Source: Pelagibius sp965227505
GTDB lineage: Bacteria > Pseudomonadota > Alphaproteobacteria > Kiloniellales > Kiloniellaceae
Direction: 5' to 3'
Length of the DNA: 64,000 nucleotides
Assembly (NCBI RefSeq): GCF_965227505.1
Contig: NZ_OZ245757.1
Span: 3,658,001-3,722,000, forward strand
Made by a program: the position numbers and the translations under genes
Shown: one piece after another, positions 16,858 through 24,406 of the stretch
Numbering within the stretch: position 1 is the stretch's first letter
Layout: the number at the start of each line of letters is the position of its first letter
The notes under the pieces: generated by a model
What the model was told of the DNA's origin: nothing
The model's input: only the letters and a program-made list of their open reading frames with translations
Databases searched by the model: none

Positions 16858-17823
16858 TCACGAGTAACCGTCGTCCCGGCGTCCGCTGCCCCCGGGCTGC
16901 GGGGGTGCCGCCTCTCCGGCGGCGACTTCCTGGCTGTCGAGGGCGGCGGCGAGGCGCGCCGCGGCGCTGCCCGGACGCAGCGCTTTCTGCTGGGACCCGT
17001 GAGGGCGCCAGCCGGTCAGATAGATGATGTCGAAGACCGCCGGAATGCGTCCGTCAGCGTCGGCAAACCGTTCTTCATAGAGAGCCGCAGCCCGCAAGAG
17101 CGTTTCCCGCCGCATGATGGTGCGCCGCCGCTCTTTGCTGGCGTTGGATTCGCCCATGCCCCGCAGGTCCTGCATCAGCGCCAAGGCCGAAGAGTAGCTG
17201 ACGGTGATGCTGTCGACATCGGTGACCGGCAGGGCAAACCCGGCACGCTGCAGCAGACCGCCCATGTCGCGCAGGTCGGCGAAGGGGGACACCCGCGGAC
17301 TGGCGCCCCCCTCGATCTCCATCTCCGCATCCATCAGTGCGCTGCGCAGGGCCGCAAGGCTGTTGCCCCCGATCATGGCCGCGAGAAACAGGCCGTCGGG
17401 CTTCAGTGCCTGGCCGATCTGCAGCAGCGCCCCGGGCAGATCGTTCACCCAGTGCAGACTGAGCAGGGAGACGACGAGGTCGAGGCTGCCAGGGGCGAAG
17501 GGCAGCGTTTCCTCGTCGGCGACCAGTGCCGGCGACAGCTTCTTCGCCGCCAGGCGCGCAAGCGGCAGCGAAAGGTCGGCCTGGATCATTGTGCCGACGG
17601 TGGTTTTGCCGGCGGCGCCGGATGCCAGAAGGTCGGCGACGACGCCGTGATGGCAGCCCAGGTCGAGGGCCAGGGGAAAGTCGCGCCTGATGTCGCCCAG
17701 GCGGTCGAGCAGGCGCTCGCCGACCTCCCGCAGCAGGAAATCGTGCTCGGCCAGGGTGGCGGCCGCGCGGTCGCGGTGCAGACGCAGGCTGCGCCGGTCG
17801 AAGACTTCGGGTGAGGCGTTCAT
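16858..17823 (-). CDS. Class I SAM-dependent methyltransferase-like protein (NDUFAF5/BioC family)
   Basis: 321 aa from the ATG at 17823 (an ATG at 17832 adds three residues). The start is like the mitochondrial complex I factor NDUFAF5: FDRRSLRLHRDRAA precedes motif I LDLGCHHG, then LPFAPGSLDLVVSLLSLHWVNDLPGAL as in BioC. Human NDUFAF5 hydroxylates an arginine in a complex I subunit; alphaproteobacterial homologues are the closest bacterial relatives, so a role in complex I assembly is possible but inferred. It is convergent with the ribbon-helix-helix gene and divergent from comF. Confidence 0.8.
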   Translation of the reverse strand: MNASPEVFDRRSLRLHRDRAAATLAEHDFLLREVGERLLDRLGDIRRDFPLALDLGCHHGVVADLLASGAAGKTTVGTMIQADLSLPLARLAAKKLSPALVADEETLPFAPGSLDLVVSLLSLHWVNDLPGALLQIGQALKPDGLFLAAMIGGNSLAALRSALMDAEMEIEGGASPRVSPFADLRDMGGLLQRAGFALPVTDVDSITVSYSSALALMQDLRGMGESNASKERRRTIMRRETLLRAAALYEERFADADGRIPAVFDIIYLTGWRPHGSQQKALRPGSAAARLAAALDSQEVAAGEAAPPQPGGSGRRDDGYS

Positions 17824-17906
17824 TGCCTGCAATATGGCCTCGGTATGCGCGGAGGGAAAGCCGTCCGGCGCTTGACCGCGCCCTTGGGCGCGGTGAGACT
17901 CTGGCG

Positions 17907-18737
17907 ATGATCAGTCATGGCAGCGGGGCCGCGGCGCGAGGTCGCCCGCAAGAACCCCCGCAAGAACCCCCGCAAGAACTTCCGCAGAACCGGCAGCGGC
18001 TCTGGGCAGGCGCTGTCCGGCGGCCCCTGCAGGCGGCTGTGGATCTTCTGCTGCCGCCGCGCTGCCTGTCCTGCGGCGCCCTGGTCAGCGCACAGGGCGC
18101 GCTTTGTGTCCCCTGCTGGTCCGCGATGACCTTTGTCGGCGATCCGCAATGCGGATGCTGCGGACTGCCGTTCGATCACGATCCGGGCGGCGAAATGCTC
18201 TGCGGCGCCTGCCTGCGCGAGGCACCGCCCTTCGACCGGGCGCGGGCCGTGTTGCGCTATGACGACGCCAGCCGGCGGTTGGTGCTGGGCTTCAAACATG
18301 CCGACCGCACCGAAGCCGCCGCCACCTTCGCCGGTTGGATGGCTCGGGCGGCGCCGCAGCTGCTGGCCGATTGCGCCGTGATCGCGCCGGTGCCCCTGCA
18401 CTGGCGCCGTCTCTTTGGCCGGCGCTACAACCAGTCTGCGCTGCTTTCCCAGGCGCTGGCCGCGCAGAGCGGTCGGCCCGGCCTGCCGGACCTTCTGGTC
18501 CGGCTGCGGGCGACGCCGAGCCAGGGGCGGCTCAGCGCCACGCAGCGCCGGCAGAACGTCGCCGGCGCCTTCGCGGTGCGGCCCGGCCGTGCGGCGCTGT
18601 TGCGCGGACGGCGCCTGCTGCTGGTCGACGACGTGATGACCACCGGGGCCACGGTGGCCGCCTGCGCCCGGGCCGCGCGCGCCGCCGGCGCCGAGGCCGT
18701 CGACGTGGTGGTGCTGGCCCGGGCCCTTCGGGACTGA
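17907..18737 (+). CDS. comF: ComF family phosphoribosyltransferase-like protein
   Basis: 276 aa from the ATG at 17907. It has the two CxxC pairs of the ComF zinc region (CLSCG, CVPC, then CGCCG and CGAC, roughly residues 60-105) followed by a phosphoribosyltransferase fold with the PRPP loop LLLVDDVMTTGATVAACA near the C-terminus and the RRYNQSALL motif in the middle. ComF was defined in DNA uptake; its function in non-competent alphaproteobacteria is unclear. Three 12-bp repeats (17946-17981) encode a PQEP-type N-terminal extension. grxC follows on the same strand, a conserved neighbour. Confidence 0.88.
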   Translation: MISHGSGAAARGRPQEPPQEPPQELPQNRQRLWAGAVRRPLQAAVDLLLPPRCLSCGALVSAQGALCVPCWSAMTFVGDPQCGCCGLPFDHDPGGEMLCGACLREAPPFDRARAVLRYDDASRRLVLGFKHADRTEAAATFAGWMARAAPQLLADCAVIAPVPLHWRRLFGRRYNQSALLSQALAAQSGRPGLPDLLVRLRATPSQGRLSATQRRQNVAGAFAVRPGRAALLRGRRLLLVDDVMTTGATVAACARAARAAGAEAVDVVVLARALRD

Positions 18738-18866
18738 TCAGACGGCCCATGGCGGGCCGAACGGCCGGTTTCGGGCCTCCGATGGCCGCCCGACCCTGGA
18801 TTTTCCCCCTGCGGCGCACCATTTCTGACAACGGGCTAGCCGCGCAAAGGGAGTGGGACGTTCATC

Positions 18867-19130
18867 ATGGCGAAGATTGAGATCTACTCGAGCATGCTGT
18901 GCCCGTACTGCTACCGGGCAAAGAAGCTGCTCGAGCAGAAGGGGGCCGACTTCACCGAGATCGACGTCATGCTGAATCCGCGCCGCAAGGCCGAGATGGT
19001 GCAGCGGAGCGGCGGGCGCACCAGCGTGCCCCAGATTTTCATCGACGATCGCCATGTCGGGGGATGCGACGATCTCTTTGCCCTGGATGCCGGCAACAAG
19101 CTCGATCCGCTGCTGCAGGCGGTGACCTAG
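18867..19130 (+). CDS. grxC: Glutaredoxin 3
   Basis: Small glutathione-dependent disulphide reductase, 87 aa, normal GrxC length. It starts MAKIEIYSSMLCPYCYRAKKLL with the dithiol CPYC active site at residues 12-15, then the glutathione-binding TSVPQIFID and GGCDDLFAL motifs. AAGGGAG precedes the ATG. The order comF-grxC is a known alphaproteobacterial neighbourhood, often continuing with a nitrilase-type gene that is absent here; a methyltransferase gene on the other strand occupies that place. Confidence 0.95.
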   Translation: MAKIEIYSSMLCPYCYRAKKLLEQKGADFTEIDVMLNPRRKAEMVQRSGGRTSVPQIFIDDRHVGGCDDLFALDAGNKLDPLLQAVT

Positions 19131-19143
19131 GTCCCTTGCGCGC

Positions 19144-19755
19144 TCAGTCGTCCGCTGCCGGATCGGCGGGGCGCAAAGCGGCGATGCGCTGAACCATGGC
19201 CGGTTTCGGCGCGCTCACCTCCAGATTCTCATAGGCCAGCACCTGCAATTGCGGGTGCAGCCACGTCAGGAGTTCGCCCGGCGTCAGGAGGAAGTCCGGG
19301 TTGCTGGGTCGTCCGAAGCGCTCGTTTCCCCGCGCGAAGGTCTCGTAGAGCAGCAGGCCGCCGGGCGCCAGCCCGCCGAGGAGAGCCGGAAACAGCGGGC
19401 GGAAGAGGTAGTTGGTGACCACAATGCCGTCAAAGGGCCGCTCCAGGAAAGCCGGTCTGCCGCCCGTTTCCAGATCGCATTGCAGTGACTCGATGCCCGG
19501 ATGGTCCGCCAGCGCCCCGAGGCGCGACAGATCCCGGTCCACGGCCGTCACCGGGTGGCCGCGATCGAGAAACAGCCGGCTGTGCCGCCCGGCGCCGCAG
19601 GCAAGATCCAGCACCCGGCCCCCGGCCGGCATTCGTGCGGCAAAGCGCAGGATCCACGGCGAGGGTGGCGGCGCAGCCGCCGGCGGGCCGGGTGTGTCGC
19701 CGTCGTCCGCCCCGGCGTAGCCGTCCCATCGACTTTGATTACTGTTCTGCTGCAC
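19144..19755 (-). CDS. Class I SAM-dependent methyltransferase (TehB-like)
   Basis: 203 aa. Motif I is VLDLACGAGRHSRLFLDRGH, followed by VTAVDRDLSRLGAL (acidic loop), and FDGIVVTNYLFRPLFPALLGGLAPGGLLLYETFARGNE, the pattern of TehB and related small-molecule methyltransferases. The N-terminus SRWDGYAGADDG is typical of this group. The substrate is unknown; TehB relatives act on tellurite or thiols. It lies opposite to grxC and DUF1178. Confidence 0.75.
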   Translation of the reverse strand: MQQNSNQSRWDGYAGADDGDTPGPPAAAPPPSPWILRFAARMPAGGRVLDLACGAGRHSRLFLDRGHPVTAVDRDLSRLGALADHPGIESLQCDLETGGRPAFLERPFDGIVVTNYLFRPLFPALLGGLAPGGLLLYETFARGNERFGRPSNPDFLLTPGELLTWLHPQLQVLAYENLEVSAPKPAMVQRIAALRPADPAADD

Positions 19756-19924
19756 TTTGATTGCCGTCTTGTTTCAATGCGCTTCTTTCGCTAAGCCTTA
19801 AGAGTGAAGATACAGCGTTTCCGGGCCTCGGGCGCCTGATTCCGGACAGCTTTGCAGTCCGAACCCAAAGGCGCCCCGCCGGACGAACTTAAAAGATGCT
19901 GCCAGACGGGATAGCCGGACCGAA

Positions 19925-20347
19925 ATGATTGTCTTCGATCTGAAGTGCCGCAGGGCCCATGTCTTTGAAGCCTGGTTCCGTGACAGCGAGAGCTTTCGCG
20001 AACAGGTGACTGCGGGCAAGGTTCAGTGCCCGGTCTGTGGCAGCAAGAAGGTCGAAAAGGCGCTGATGGCGCCCAACGTCGCCAAAGGCGAGGCGCGTCA
20101 GGTGACCGTTTCGGACGCGGGCCAGGCTGCGCAGATCCGCGAGAAACTCAAGGAAATCCGCCAGCACGTGGAACAGAATTGCGACTACGTGGGCGCGGAG
20201 TTCGCCGAAGAGGCGCGGAAGATCCACTACGGCGAAGCGGAGAGCCGCGGCATCTACGGCGAGACCTCCGACGACGAGGCCAAGGCCCTGGAGGACGAGG
20301 GCGTGGCGGTTCAGAAGGTCCCCTGGCTGCCGCGCGAGAATTCCTGA
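19925..20347 (+). CDS. DUF1178 family protein
   Basis: 140 aa, full length for DUF1178, starting MIVFDLKC and containing the rubredoxin-like CPVCGSKKVEKALMAP near residues 37-52 and the conserved C-terminal WLPRE. The family is a small cytoplasmic protein of unknown function, very common in alphaproteobacteria close to grxC and ubiG, as here. The CxxC could bind metal, but only one pair (plus Cys8) is present. Function is not assigned. Confidence 0.88.
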   Translation: MIVFDLKCRRAHVFEAWFRDSESFREQVTAGKVQCPVCGSKKVEKALMAPNVAKGEARQVTVSDAGQAAQIREKLKEIRQHVEQNCDYVGAEFAEEARKIHYGEAESRGIYGETSDDEAKALEDEGVAVQKVPWLPRENS

Positions 20348-20490
20348 TCGCCGGACCGCAGGCAATGTCGTCCTTAACTTCCTCCAGCAGGCCGCAACTC
20401 AAGCCCCATCCGCCCCTATTGGCTGTCGGCTCGAAGCTCAATACCGCCCGGCGGCTGACGTCGCCCGGTCCGCCCTGCCGGAGGACGACG

Positions 20491-20548
20491 TCAACACCTG
20501 GCCTGGCGCGCAAACAACCTCAACACCTGGCCTGGCGCGCAAACAACC
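20491..20548. repeat. Perfect 29-bp tandem duplication
   Basis: Two identical 29-bp copies, 20491-20519 and 20520-20548, each starting TCAACACCTGGCCTGGCGCG, lie head to tail about 90 bases before the methyltransferase/P-loop gene. The rest of the DUF1178-to-20638 gap (290 bp) has no recognisable gene. Perfect identity suggests a recent event. Confidence 0.9.
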
Positions 20549-20637
20549 GCGGCCAGCATGCATTTGAGCTTCGTCGCCTTGGGGCGGAGTTCCGCGCCAT
20601 CTGACGAACACCAACCGAACACTCGCCTGGAGCAATC

Positions 20638-21933
20638 GTGGAGATAAGAAACGAACGTTCGACGTGGAGTAAGGAAGAGATCGAGGCGTTGCTCGCGCGC
20701 GAGGACTTTGCTTACCAGGACATAGAGCTTCCTTTTGGTTTGCGAACCGGGGGGCATGACCGCTCAGCCACGGCTGCCCGTATCTTTCCCGATGATCTCA
20801 CTGGCAAAACCGTCCTCGACCTTGGATGCAGCTTCGGGTTTTTCTGCTTCGAGGCACTGAGGCGTGGCGCCAAGCGCGTCGTTGGGTTTGATGTGGATCC
20901 TGACAGTGTTCGAAAAGCCAAACTTCTTGCCGAATGCATGGGTGCCGAGGTTGAGTTCGCCCAGCGCGATATCGAACGCGATCCGATCGACGAGCGTTTC
21001 GATTACGTGCTTTGCCTGAACTTGCTTCATCATCTGAAGGATCCGATTGCGGCCCTCGATAACCTTGCCGCCTGCGCCAACGAACGTCTGATCTTGGAGT
21101 TGGCCAGCTTTGGGCGCCATGACCGGCGAAAAGTCAATGTTGGCTGGTTTACCCATAAGATACTGTCGAAGTTGCCGATCATCTTCGTCAGCCGGTACGG
21201 CACGCGGGGTAGGCACCAGGTCCAGAAGTTCTTTATCTCGCCTTCGGCGACTGAAAATCTGCTGATCTATCAGCGGGGAATGTTCGCCAGACTGCAGCAG
21301 CATCCGTCAGAGCATAAGAACCGCTATATCGCAATCGCGGAGAAACGCAGAATCGGCCACCTCTTGGTCGTCAGCGGTCCGACCTCGGCAGGCAAGAAAT
21401 CGCTGATGCGGGCCCTGGTGGCAAATCAGGTGCCTGAGCTTAACCGGCGGCTTGGTACACCCGACGGAAGCATCTGGGGCGTTCCCTTGAACGGGGGGAA
21501 GATCTTTCAGCCGATGGAGCCGGTCCAGGAGCATTTGATCCTGCACCAGGATTTCATGCGGCCCTTTATGAGAAGCGCCATGGTTCACGAGCGCGACGAG
21601 ACGAACGACATTCTGGATACGGCCGAAAAGATCACTTTCGTCACCGTATGGACCCCGCCGGAGCAGTTGATAAAGCAGATCACGGAAGCGGAGATCGAGC
21701 CCGCTTTCGCCAAAGGCAAGAAAGCGAAACGTCATTTGGCGATTCGCGATCTCTACCATCGACCGGAAAAGGTGATTGACCACTACGAGCGGTGGTTCAC
21801 CTTTGCTGAGACCAAGTCGCGTGATCACATCGTCGTTTCGCCGCATGATGGGACGAAACTCTATTCGATTGCAGAGTGGCGCCGTCTTTTCGGGACTACA
21901 CCAGGGACCCTGCGCCAAGCGGCCGGCAGTTGA
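20638..21933 (+). CDS. Methyltransferase fused to a P-loop domain, function unknown
   Basis: 431 aa from GTG 20638, with GGAG six bases upstream. The N-terminal half is a class I methyltransferase with motif I VLDLGCSFGFF (residues 59-69) and acidic VVGFDVDPDS; the lead-in PFGLRTGGHDRSATAARI is reminiscent of CmoB-like tRNA wobble-uridine enzymes. From about residue 235 a second domain begins with LLVVSGPTSAGKKSLMRAL (P-loop at 247-255), resembling guanylate-kinase-type kinases, except that the Walker A Ser/Thr after GK is Lys254. The protein end is not a known family to me. Base composition is lower in GC than its neighbours, and it interrupts a conserved DUF1178-ubiG neighbourhood, suggesting an acquired gene. 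Confidence 0.8.
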   Translation: MEIRNERSTWSKEEIEALLAREDFAYQDIELPFGLRTGGHDRSATAARIFPDDLTGKTVLDLGCSFGFFCFEALRRGAKRVVGFDVDPDSVRKAKLLAECMGAEVEFAQRDIERDPIDERFDYVLCLNLLHHLKDPIAALDNLAACANERLILELASFGRHDRRKVNVGWFTHKILSKLPIIFVSRYGTRGRHQVQKFFISPSATENLLIYQRGMFARLQQHPSEHKNRYIAIAEKRRIGHLLVVSGPTSAGKKSLMRALVANQVPELNRRLGTPDGSIWGVPLNGGKIFQPMEPVQEHLILHQDFMRPFMRSAMVHERDETNDILDTAEKITFVTVWTPPEQLIKQITEAEIEPAFAKGKKAKRHLAIRDLYHRPEKVIDHYERWFTFAETKSRDHIVVSPHDGTKLYSIAEWRRLFGTTPGTLRQAAGS

Positions 21934-21988
21934 CCTGGTTGCTGCGGCCTTGCCCCGATTGCAAGCAAGGCGGCCCTGATCCGGAGCC

Positions 21989-22939
21989 TCAGCCTTTTAG
22001 GGCGCTGCTCTCCTTTGTCGCCAAGACCATGTAGTTGACGTCCAGATCGCGGGGCGCCAGGCGCCAGCTGTCGGTCAGGGGGTTGAAGGCGACGCCGGTC
22101 ATCTCGGCGATCTCCAGGCCGCCGGCCCTCAAGTCTCCGGCCAGTTCGGAAGGGCGCAGGAAGCGCCGCCAGTCGTGGGTGCCGCGCGGCAGCCAGCGCA
22201 GCACGTATTCGGCGCCGACGATGGCGAGCAGAAAGGACTTCGGTGTGCGGTTCAGGGTGGCGACCACCATGATCCCGCCGGGGCGCACGACGGCGGCGCT
22301 GGCGCCCAGAAAGCTGCCCACGTCGGCGACGTGTTCGACCACTTCCATGTTCAGGACCGCATCGAACGCTGCGCCGGCGGCGGCCAGGTCCTCGACGCTG
22401 CCGTGGCGGTAGTCGATTTCGAGCCGTGACTCCGCGGCGTGCAAGCGGGCAATGCGGATGTTCTTCTCCGCCGCGTCCAGCCCGGTGACCGCAGCGCCCA
22501 GCCGGGCCATGGGCTCGGAGAGCAGTCCTCCGCCGCAGCCCACATCGAGGATGCGCAGACCCTCCAGCGGCCGTTCGGCGGTGGGATCACGGTCGAAGTG
22601 GCTGCAGAGCTTGTCGCGGATATAGCCCAGGCGCACCGGGTTGAAGCGGTGAAGGGGGCGGAACTTGCCGTCGGGGTCCCACCAGGCTTCCGCCATGGCG
22701 GTGAACTTGGCGATCTCGTCGGGATCTACGCTGGCGGTATCTATGTTGGCGGGATCTGTGTTGGCGGTCGGGCTTTGCGGCACGGTCTCGGGGTCCTGGC
22801 TTGCGGGGCTCTGGCTTATGGAGATCTGGCTCACGGGGGCCGGTCCTTTCCGGATGCGTGGGGCCGGGTCCTGCGGGACCGTGGAGGCGCTGTGCCAGGG
22901 TTTCTGGCGCTTGTGCTCCGTGGCCCGCAAAAATGTCAT
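21989..22939 (-). CDS. ubiG: Bifunctional 2-polyprenyl-6-hydroxyphenol methylase / 3-demethylubiquinol 3-O-methyltransferase
   Basis: SAM enzyme that performs both O-methylations in ubiquinone synthesis. 316 aa from ATG 22939, longer than the usual 245-250. A GTG at 22834 with GGAAAGGA nine bases upstream would give 281 aa and is a serious alternative. The core starts at DPDEIAKFTAMAEAWWDPDGKF, with motif I ILDVGCGGGLLSEPMARLGA, MEVVEHVADV and RTPKSFLLAIVGAEYVLRWLPRGTHDW all as in UbiG. The extra N-terminus is S/P/Q-rich and contains three 15-bp repeats (22721-22765). Divergent from lysC, a widespread alphaproteobacterial pairing. Confidence 0.93.
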   Translation of the reverse strand: MTFLRATEHKRQKPWHSASTVPQDPAPRIRKGPAPVSQISISQSPASQDPETVPQSPTANTDPANIDTASVDPDEIAKFTAMAEAWWDPDGKFRPLHRFNPVRLGYIRDKLCSHFDRDPTAERPLEGLRILDVGCGGGLLSEPMARLGAAVTGLDAAEKNIRIARLHAAESRLEIDYRHGSVEDLAAAGAAFDAVLNMEVVEHVADVGSFLGASAAVVRPGGIMVVATLNRTPKSFLLAIVGAEYVLRWLPRGTHDWRRFLRPSELAGDLRAGGLEIAEMTGVAFNPLTDSWRLAPRDLDVNYMVLATKESSALKG

Positions 22940-23101
22940 CTATCCCCTCGTGCCCTTGCGTCAAGGAGATGCTGAGAGTATGGATAGCCGCCGTCTGCGG
23001 GGCAACCGTCCCGCGCCGGTCGGCAGAGCCGGTTGTGCAGCCATTTGAAGTACTTGCCCGCCGGGTGCGCAGCCGAACCCAGGTAAGAGTCAGGACCGTC
23101 G

Positions 23102-24322
23102 ATGGCCCGTATCGTCATGAAATTCGGGGGCACGTCCGTTGCCGACCTGGACCGAATCCGCAATGCCGCGCGGCGGATCAAGGCGGAGGTCGACCAGGGC
23201 CACCAGGTTGCCGTGGTGGTCTCGGCCATGGCCGGCGTCACCAACGGCATGGTTGACCTGGTCCGCGATGCGGCCGTGCTGGCTGATTTGCGTGAATACG
23301 ATGTGGTGGTCTCGTCGGGCGAACAGGTGACCGCGGGGCTGCTGGCCATTGTGCTGCAGGACCTGGGCGTTTCCGCCCGTTCCTGGATGGGCTGGCAGAT
23401 CCCGATCCGCTGCGACGATGCCCATGGCAGCGCGCGGATCCAGGAGATCGCCGTCGAAGAGATGGAGCGCCGCTTCGACGACGGCCAGGTGGCCGTTGTG
23501 GCCGGTTTCCAGGGGGTCGATGGTCAGGGGCGCATCGCCACGCTGGGCCGCGGCGGCTCCGACACCTCGGCCGTTGCCCTGGCGGCGGCTCTCGGCGCCG
23601 ACCGCTGCGATATCTATACCGACGTGGACGGCGTCTACACAACCGATCCGCGCATCGTTGCGAAGGCCCGCAAGCTGGATAAAATCACCTACGAGGAGAT
23701 GCTGGAGATGGCCTCCCAGGGGGCCAAGGTGCTACAGACGCGCTCTGTGGAGATGGCCATGAAGCACCATGTCCGCATCCAGGTGCGCTCCAGCTTCGAG
23801 GATGCCCCCGGAACCCTGGTCGTCGATGAGGAAGAGATCGTGGAACAAGCCGTCGTCAGTGGGATCGCCTACAGCCGCGATGAAGCGAAGATCACTCTGC
23901 TGAGGGTTCCCGACCAGCCCGGGGTCGCCGCCAGGATTTTCGGCCCGCTTTCCGATGCAGCCATCAACGTCGACATGATCGTGCAGAATATCTCGGCGGA
24001 GACCGACCGCACCGATCTGACCTTCACGGTGAGCAAGGCCGATCTGGAACGCGCCGAAGAAGTCTTGCGCGGCAACCAGGAAGAGTTGGGCTTCGATGAG
24101 TTGCTGTCCGATCCCAACGTGGTCAAGGTCTCGGTCATCGGGGTCGGTATGCGCAGCCATGCCGGCGTCGCGCAACAGATGTTCCGCGCCCTTGCCGACC
24201 GGGGGATCAACATTCAGGTGATTTCGACTTCGGAAATCAAAGTCTCGGTCCTGATCGCCGAGGAATACACCGAGCTTGCCCTGCGCGGCCTGCACAGCGC
24301 TTACGGGTTGGACGCGGCTTAG
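23102..24322 (+). CDS. lysC: Aspartate kinase
   Basis: First enzyme of the lysine/threonine/methionine pathway, phosphorylating aspartate. 406 aa, the length of the monofunctional class with two ACT domains. It opens with IVMKFGGTSV (kinase motif KFGGTS), has GRGGSDTSAVALAAALGADRCDIYTDVDGVYTTDPR in the kinase domain, and C-terminal ACT domains beginning ITLLRVPDQPGVAARIF and VSVIGVGMRSHAGVAQQMF, the latter including NIQVISTSEIKVSVLI. ACT domains predict feedback by lysine and/or threonine. Followed by ptsP on the same strand, a common arrangement. Confidence 0.96.
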   Translation: MARIVMKFGGTSVADLDRIRNAARRIKAEVDQGHQVAVVVSAMAGVTNGMVDLVRDAAVLADLREYDVVVSSGEQVTAGLLAIVLQDLGVSARSWMGWQIPIRCDDAHGSARIQEIAVEEMERRFDDGQVAVVAGFQGVDGQGRIATLGRGGSDTSAVALAAALGADRCDIYTDVDGVYTTDPRIVAKARKLDKITYEEMLEMASQGAKVLQTRSVEMAMKHHVRIQVRSSFEDAPGTLVVDEEEIVEQAVVSGIAYSRDEAKITLLRVPDQPGVAARIFGPLSDAAINVDMIVQNISAETDRTDLTFTVSKADLERAEEVLRGNQEELGFDELLSDPNVVKVSVIGVGMRSHAGVAQQMFRALADRGINIQVISTSEIKVSVLIAEEYTELALRGLHSAYGLDAA

Positions 24323-24406
24323 GGAATGTTTGGTTCGCCGGGAACCGAACATACTGCCGGCGCGCAGTGGCGCCGAAGCGATTTCGCAAAGACGGACTGA
24401 GCCGGA

